DNA of 64,000 bases. Origin: Xaviernesmea rhizosphaerae. GTDB taxonomy: Bacteria > Pseudomonadota > Alphaproteobacteria > Rhizobiales > Rhizobiaceae. The stretch spans positions 81,556 to 145,555 of the forward strand of contig NZ_MKIO01000041.1 in the NCBI RefSeq assembly GCF_001938945.1, written 5' to 3'. The notes beneath the pieces were generated by a model. The model had not been told where the DNA came from. It did not search any database and saw only the letters and a program-made list of their open reading frames with translations. Both the position numbers and the translations under genes were made by a program. Below are positions 59,435 through 64,000 of the stretch, piece after piece. Position 1 is the first letter of the stretch. Every line of letters starts with the position of its first letter.

Positions 59435-60682
59435 ATGACAATGACCAAGGGATTGATTTCTGCCGTTTCGGCGCTTGCCGTTTCAGCCTGCCTGACGGCG
59501 GGCCCGGCAGCGGCCGGAGAGGTGAAGATCTGGACGCTCACCTTCGACAACAACTCGGCCAATCTTGCCTGGGACAAGACGATCAAGGAGTTCGAGGCGG
59601 CCAATCCGGGCATCACCGTGACGCGCGAGGGGCGCTCGGTCGACGAGCACAAGGCGGCCCTGCGCGTGGCCGCGCAGTCGAGCCAGGGGCCGGACATCTA
59701 TTTCATGTGGGCGGGCCTCGGGCTTGGCGGCGAATTCGTCAAGGCCGGGCTCTCCAAGCCGCTCGATGCCTATTACCAGCAGTATGACTGGGACAAGCGC
59801 ATCGTCGGCACCGCCGGCAGCTTCTCCAAGCTCTATGAAGGCGGCCGCCACGGCGTTCCCTACACCTTCCATGGCGAGGCCATCTATTACAACAAGTCGC
59901 TGTTCCAGAAGGCCGGGATCGCCGAGCTGCCGAAGAGCTATGACGAGCTGAAGGCGGTGGCGGCCAAGCTGAAGGAGGCCGGCATCATGCCGATGACCTT
60001 TGGCGGCACGGTCAACTGGCATCTGATGCGGCTGATGGACGTGATCCTGGAAGCCAAGTGCGGGGCCGAGAAGCACGACCAGCTGATGGACATGAAGCTG
60101 GACTGGGGCACGGAGGCCTGCGCCACCGCGAGCTTCAACGAGCTTGCGGACTGGTCGCAGAACTACATTCTCAAGCCCTTCATGGGCATCGACAATTCCC
60201 AGAGCTTCAATCTCTTTCTCGCCAACCGCGCGGCGATGATGGTGGAAGGCGACTGGCTGGTCGGCCAGCTTTCAGACGCCAAGAAGATCGACAATTTCGA
60301 CCTCTTCCCCGTACCCACCGGCACCGACCGGCTCTATGGCTTTGCCGAATATCTCTATGTCTCCTCGAAGAGCCGCAATCCGGACGAGGCGGCCAAGTTC
60401 CTGGATTACCTGCTCTCCGACAAGGTGCAGCAGGAAAATCTCGGCGCCTTCGGCTCGATCTCCGTCAATTCCAACGTGAAATATTCCAAAATTTCCGCGC
60501 TGGATCAGAAGTGGCTGGATATCTTCGGCGAGTACACGAAGATCTATGTCAATGGCGACCAGGCCTTCCCGCTCGACGTGACCACCGAATATTGGCGCGT
60601 GATCAACGAGGTCGCCTCCGGCAACATCAAGGCCGGGGATGCGGGCAAGACCCTGCAGACCTTCATCTCCAACCGCGGATAA
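59435..60682 (+). CDS. CUT1-type sugar ABC transporter, substrate-binding protein (ROK cluster)
   Basis: 415-aa periplasmic SBP_bac_1 protein. Signal peptide MTMTKGLISAVSALAVSACL continuing to AGPAAA, then GEVKIWTLTFDNNSANLAWD. GVPYTFHGEAIYYNKSLFQK is the usual sugar-binding segment. Start after GGGAGGCTTTG, very good. A TTGACG near 59367 may mark the promoter. First gene of the ROK-controlled operon. Confidence 0.92.
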   Translation: MTMTKGLISAVSALAVSACLTAGPAAAGEVKIWTLTFDNNSANLAWDKTIKEFEAANPGITVTREGRSVDEHKAALRVAAQSSQGPDIYFMWAGLGLGGEFVKAGLSKPLDAYYQQYDWDKRIVGTAGSFSKLYEGGRHGVPYTFHGEAIYYNKSLFQKAGIAELPKSYDELKAVAAKLKEAGIMPMTFGGTVNWHLMRLMDVILEAKCGAEKHDQLMDMKLDWGTEACATASFNELADWSQNYILKPFMGIDNSQSFNLFLANRAAMMVEGDWLVGQLSDAKKIDNFDLFPVPTGTDRLYGFAEYLYVSSKSRNPDEAAKFLDYLLSDKVQQENLGAFGSISVNSNVKYSKISALDQKWLDIFGEYTKIYVNGDQAFPLDVTTEYWRVINEVASGNIKAGDAGKTLQTFISNRG

Positions 60683-60694
60683 CCGGACCGCTTG

Positions 60695-60720
60695 GGGGCG
60701 CCACGTTCAGGTGGCGCCCC
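60695..60720 (+). promoter_or_regulatory. hairpin between binding-protein and permease genes
   Basis: Perfect 10-bp stem GGGGCGCCAC-GTTCAG-GTGGCGCCCC, 12 bp after the binding-protein stop, no U-tract. Third example in this window of a hairpin at this position. Confidence 0.65.
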
Positions 60721-60743
60721 GGCGGATCGGATCGGATCACATC

Positions 60744-61643
60744 ATGCCCCAAGCAAGCCAGTCTGCGCGGCCCGAGCGGCAGGGCTATGTCCTGCTCGCG
60801 CCCGCCCTGATCGTCTATCTGCTTTTCGCCGTCTACCCGATGATCGACGTCGTCCGCATGTCGTTCTCCTCCTGGAACGGCCTGAGCCCTGGGGCGAATT
60901 TCGTCGGCCTTGCCAATTACCGTGCCATCTTCACCCAGGATCCGGTCTTCTGGGGCGCCTTGCGCAACACCATCTGGTGGACGGCGCTGGCCGTCACCCT
61001 GCCCAATCTCGTCAGCTTCGGTCTGGCGCTGGCGCTCAACCAGAACATTCCCGGCAAGTCGGGCCTTAGGGTGGTGTTCTACCTGCCCGTGATCATCGCC
61101 TCGATCGCGGTGGCCACGATCTGGAAGTGGATGTACGACCCCTTTTTCGGCCTCTTCAACAATCTCCTGATGCAGTTCGGCCTCGACGGCTGGATCCTCG
61201 ACTGGCTCGGCGACCGCAAGGTCGCGCTCTGGTCGGTCTTCGTCGCCCATCTCTGGCAGTCGGTCGGCTTTTCCATGGTGCTGTTCCTGGCCGGGCTGCA
61301 GGGTGTCTCGGCCACGCTGGTGGAGGCCGCGCGCATCGATGGCGCCGGACGCTGGGGCGTGTTTCGCTATGTCACCCTGCCGGCGCTGAAGCCCACCTTG
61401 ATGGTGGTCTTCGTCCTGTCGCTGATCAATTCGCTCAAGGCCTTCGACATCGTCTACGGCATGACCGGCGGCGGGCCGGCGCAATCGACGCAGATGCTCG
61501 CCATGTGGGCCTATACGCAGTCGATGCAGCTCGGCGTGTTCGGGCGCGGCGCGGCCGTGTCGGTGGTGCTGCTTTTGATCACGCTGGTGATCGTCCTGCC
61601 TTACATCCGCTGGATGTTCCGTCGCGAGGAGATGTCCCGATGA
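60744..61643 (+). CDS. CUT1-type sugar ABC transporter, permease (MalF-like)
   Basis: 299-aa inner-membrane permease, six helices, starting LLAPALIVYLLFAVYPMIDV. EAA loop TLVEAARIDGAGRWGVFRYV. DIVYGMTGGGPAQSTQMLAM is a classical MalF-family motif. Start at the ATG MPQASQSARPE, with repeated GGATCGGATC upstream as a weak ribosome-binding site. Overlaps the next gene by 4 bp. Confidence 0.92.
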   Translation: MPQASQSARPERQGYVLLAPALIVYLLFAVYPMIDVVRMSFSSWNGLSPGANFVGLANYRAIFTQDPVFWGALRNTIWWTALAVTLPNLVSFGLALALNQNIPGKSGLRVVFYLPVIIASIAVATIWKWMYDPFFGLFNNLLMQFGLDGWILDWLGDRKVALWSVFVAHLWQSVGFSMVLFLAGLQGVSATLVEAARIDGAGRWGVFRYVTLPALKPTLMVVFVLSLINSLKAFDIVYGMTGGGPAQSTQMLAMWAYTQSMQLGVFGRGAAVSVVLLLITLVIVLPYIRWMFRREEMSR

Positions 61644-62506
61644 CGCTGTTTTCCCAGGCTTTTCGCCCGGTTGGCTCGGCGAAGGTCGATCCCGTTCTGA
61701 TCGCGCTGTGGGTCTCGCTGATCCTGCTTGCGCTGATCTGGATCACCCCTTTCGTCTTCATCGTCTTCACCGCGCTGAAATCCAACGCCACGGTGATGGG
61801 CGCCAGCGCCTTCATGCCGCCGACGGAACTCGCCTTCGAGAATTTCGCCGCCGCCTGGTGGCGCGGAAATTTCTCCACCACCGCCTTCAACGGCGTGGTG
61901 ATCACCGTCATCAAGGTGCCGCTCGGCCTGTTCATCTCCGCCATGGCGGCCTATGCGCTGGCCAAGGTGCCGATGCGCATGAACAAGGCGCTGTTCGCCC
62001 TGTTCCTGTTCGGCACCATGCTGCCGTTTCAGGTGATGCTGGCGCCGATCTTCCGCCAGGTGAATGCCTTCGGCCTGATCAACACCTATCCCGGCATCAT
62101 CCTGCCCTATCTCGCCTTCGGCATTCCCTATCAGGTCTTCATTCTCTACTGCTTCTTCTCGGCCGTGCCGAAGGAGCTGTCGGAGGCCGCGCGCATCGAT
62201 GGCGCCTCGCATTTCACCATCTTCCGGCGGATCTTCCTGCCCATTTCGCTGCCGGTTCTCTCCGCGCTGCTGATCCTCGATTTCGTCGCCACCTGGAACG
62301 AATTCGCCATGGCGCTGGTGATCCTGCAGGACCCGAAGATGTGGACGCTGCCGCTCGGACTGATGAGCTTCCAGAGCCAGTTTTCCAGCGATTATGGCGA
62401 GCTTAACGCCGCGACCATCATGACCGTGCTGCCGGCCGCCATCGTCTATCTCATGTTCCAACGTTATTTCGTCGCCGGTTTGACCTCCGGGGCGGTCAAG
62501 GAATGA
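61640..62506 (+). CDS. CUT1-type sugar ABC transporter, permease (MalG-like)
   Basis: 288-aa permease. EAA loop KELSEAARIDGASHFTIFRR; C-terminal YFVAGLTSGAVKE. Helices such as IALWVSLILLALIWITPFVF and a periplasmic start resemble MalG. Overlaps the upstream permease start-stop and the downstream glycosidase start (ATGA each), so all three are co-translated. Confidence 0.93.
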   Translation: MTLFSQAFRPVGSAKVDPVLIALWVSLILLALIWITPFVFIVFTALKSNATVMGASAFMPPTELAFENFAAAWWRGNFSTTAFNGVVITVIKVPLGLFISAMAAYALAKVPMRMNKALFALFLFGTMLPFQVMLAPIFRQVNAFGLINTYPGIILPYLAFGIPYQVFILYCFFSAVPKELSEAARIDGASHFTIFRRIFLPISLPVLSALLILDFVATWNEFAMALVILQDPKMWTLPLGLMSFQSQFSSDYGELNAATIMTVLPAAIVYLMFQRYFVAGLTSGAVKE

Positions 62507-64000
62507 CCATGACGCATCTCTACGACATTTTCGAACTCCGCCTGACGGCCGAGGTCCCCGGCAATCCCTATCTCGATGTCCGCCTGCATGCGCAGTTCCG
62601 CCAGGGCAACCGCAGCGTCCGCGTCACGGGCTTTCACGATGGCGGCGACAGCTTCGTCCTGCGCTTCATGCCGGACACTGCTGGCGAATGGAGCTACACG
62701 ACGACCTCCAACATCGAAGCTCTGGACGGCAGGACGGGCGAGCTCACGGTGACGGCGGCGCGCCCGGGGGTCCACGGGCCCGTCCATGTGCGCAACCGCT
62801 TTCACTTCGCCCATGCCGACGGCACGCCCTATCATCCCTTCGGCACCACCTGCTACGCCTGGACGCATCAGCCGATCGCCCAGCAGGAACAGACGCTGGA
62901 GACGCTGGCAAAGACCGGCTTCAACAAGATCCGCATGGCGGTGTTTCCCAAGGACTATCCCTTCAACACCAACGAGCCGCTGCAGCCGATCTTCCTACCG
63001 GATAGCCAAGGCACGATCGATTTCGACCGGCCGAACCCGGAGGCCTTCCGCCATTTGGAGCGGCAGATCGGCCGGCTCGCCGAGCTCGGCATCGAGGCGG
63101 ATATCATCCTGTTCCACCCCTATGACCGCTGGGGCTATGCCACGATGAGCGAGGCGCAGAACCTGCGCTATGTCGAATATGTCGCGGCCCGCCTGTCTGC
63201 CCATCGCAATGTCTGGTGGGCGCTGGCCAATGAATATGACTTCCTGCTCGACACCATTCCGGTCGAGACCTGGGACCGCTTCTGCCATATTCTGGAGGAA
63301 AACGATCCGGCCCAGCATCTGCGCTCGATCCACAATGGCGATCAGAACATGAATTTCGATCACCGCAAGCCGTGGATCACCCATGTCTGCATCCAGAACT
63401 GGGACGTAAAGCGCACGCCGGAATGGCGCGCGGCCTATGGCAAGCCCGTCGTCAACGACGAGCCGGAATATGAAGGCAACATCATCTACAACTGGGGCAA
63501 CATAACCGCGCAGGAGCTGGTGCACCGCTTCTGGACCACGGTGATGCGCGGCGGCTATGCCGGCCATGGCGAGACCTATGCCGATCCGCAAGACCTGATC
63601 TGGTGGGCCAAGGGCGGCGTTCTCCATGGGGAAAGCTGGAAGCGGATCGGCTTCCTGCGGTCTCTGCTGACGGCAGACAATCTCCACGGGCTGGAGCCCA
63701 TGGGCATGAACGACGAATGGCCCTGGAGCCGGATTTCCGGCGCGCGCGATCTCGGCGGCCGGGTCTCCTTCATCTATTTCGGCGAACACCAGCCGGACCA
63801 GTGGACGACCGGCCTGCCGACCGAGGATGGCGCCTATGCGATCGACCTGATCGACACATGGGCCATGACGATCGAGCCGGCCCGGCGGATCGAGGCCTTC
63901 GTTCCGCATCCCCAGCGCCATGGCAGCATCACCCGCGGCGGCAAGGCGGATGCCGCCTTCGGCATCGCGCTGCCCGGCCGCCCCTATCTCGCCCTTCGCA
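62503..64000 (+). CDS. DUF5060/DUF4038 glycoside hydrolase (GH140-like), C-terminus beyond window
   Basis: 499 codons in the window, no stop reached. N-terminal beta-sandwich (DUF5060: VTGFHDGGDSFVLRFMPDTA, GEWSYTTTSN), then a TIM-barrel DUF4038 domain with PFGTTCYAWTHQP, GFNKIRMAVFPKDYPF, HRNVWWALANEYD (a likely catalytic Glu in ANEYD) and PVVNDEPEYEGN (second acidic candidate). The family includes apiosidases (GH140) acting on rhamnogalacturonan II. No signal peptide, so a cytoplasmic enzyme. Overlaps the permease by 4 bp; a second ATG two codons on is possible. Confidence 0.87.
   Translation, partial: MTMTHLYDIFELRLTAEVPGNPYLDVRLHAQFRQGNRSVRVTGFHDGGDSFVLRFMPDTAGEWSYTTTSNIEALDGRTGELTVTAARPGVHGPVHVRNRFHFAHADGTPYHPFGTTCYAWTHQPIAQQEQTLETLAKTGFNKIRMAVFPKDYPFNTNEPLQPIFLPDSQGTIDFDRPNPEAFRHLERQIGRLAELGIEADIILFHPYDRWGYATMSEAQNLRYVEYVAARLSAHRNVWWALANEYDFLLDTIPVETWDRFCHILEENDPAQHLRSIHNGDQNMNFDHRKPWITHVCIQNWDVKRTPEWRAAYGKPVVNDEPEYEGNIIYNWGNITAQELVHRFWTTVMRGGYAGHGETYADPQDLIWWAKGGVLHGESWKRIGFLRSLLTADNLHGLEPMGMNDEWPWSRISGARDLGGRVSFIYFGEHQPDQWTTGLPTEDGAYAIDLIDTWAMTIEPARRIEAFVPHPQRHGSITRGGKADAAFGIALPGRPYLALR

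Overview
The window looks like a chromosomal or chromid segment of a GC-rich alphaproteobacterium, most likely a member of the Rhizobiaceae (Rhizobium/Agrobacterium group). The basis is gene content (dadR-alr-dadA type alanine catabolism, many CUT1/CUT2 sugar ABC transporters, DUF1127, an AztABC-type zinc importer), intergenic palindromes matching Rhizobium-specific RIME1 elements, and a zinc operator of the rhizobial Zur type. No rRNA, tRNA, CRISPR array or prophage was seen.

Layout: 1-3.1 kb, alanine racemase and D-amino acid dehydrogenase with a divergent Lrp regulator. 3.3-8.3 kb, a CUT2 sugar importer with a divergent LacI regulator and a striking double-palindrome operator between them. 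8.5-14.4 kb, a long MscS channel, a secreted alpha/beta hydrolase, a luciferase-like monooxygenase and a DUF805 protein. 14.4-18.9 kb, a zinc-starvation divergon (CobW GTPase plus a small Cys protein against aztABC) around one Zur-like box. 19-28.7 kb, an EamA exporter with AsnC regulator, a phytoene-desaturase-like enzyme, MarR, a CHASE4-GGDEF-EAL protein, YfdX and DUF6880. 28.9-40.8 kb, an aliphatic sulfonate importer (ssuA-C-B) followed by assorted metabolic genes, DUF1127 and mntP.

40.8-45.7 kb is a hexuronate/L-galactonate catabolic operon (UxaB-like, LgoD-like and UxaA-like enzymes) with a divergent GntR regulator that carries two winged helices. Immediately after it, 45.8-48.2 kb, is a compact toxin-antitoxin island: vapBC, an Xre-RES pair with a 15-bp palindromic operator, an orphan Phd antitoxin and two gene fragments. 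vapBC lies between the intact 3' end of uxaA and a diverged, internally deleted copy of the same 3' end.

48.2-64 kb holds RidA, an aldo/keto reductase, an IS5-type transposase remnant and two neighbouring CUT1 sugar-import clusters. The first (LacI, SBP, two permeases, GH127, ATPase) probably handles beta-L-arabinofuranosides. The second (ROK regulator, SBP, two permeases, a DUF5060/DUF4038 glycosidase that runs off the right edge) probably handles another plant cell-wall sugar such as apiosides; it has no ATPase in the window and may share the first cluster's. The most unusual signals are the uxaA-vapBC duplication structure, a pair of ~140-bp palindromic repeats that each abut a stop codon, a 53-bp near-perfect palindrome overlapping the end of a transporter gene, and hairpins placed between SBP and permease genes in all three SBP-first operons.
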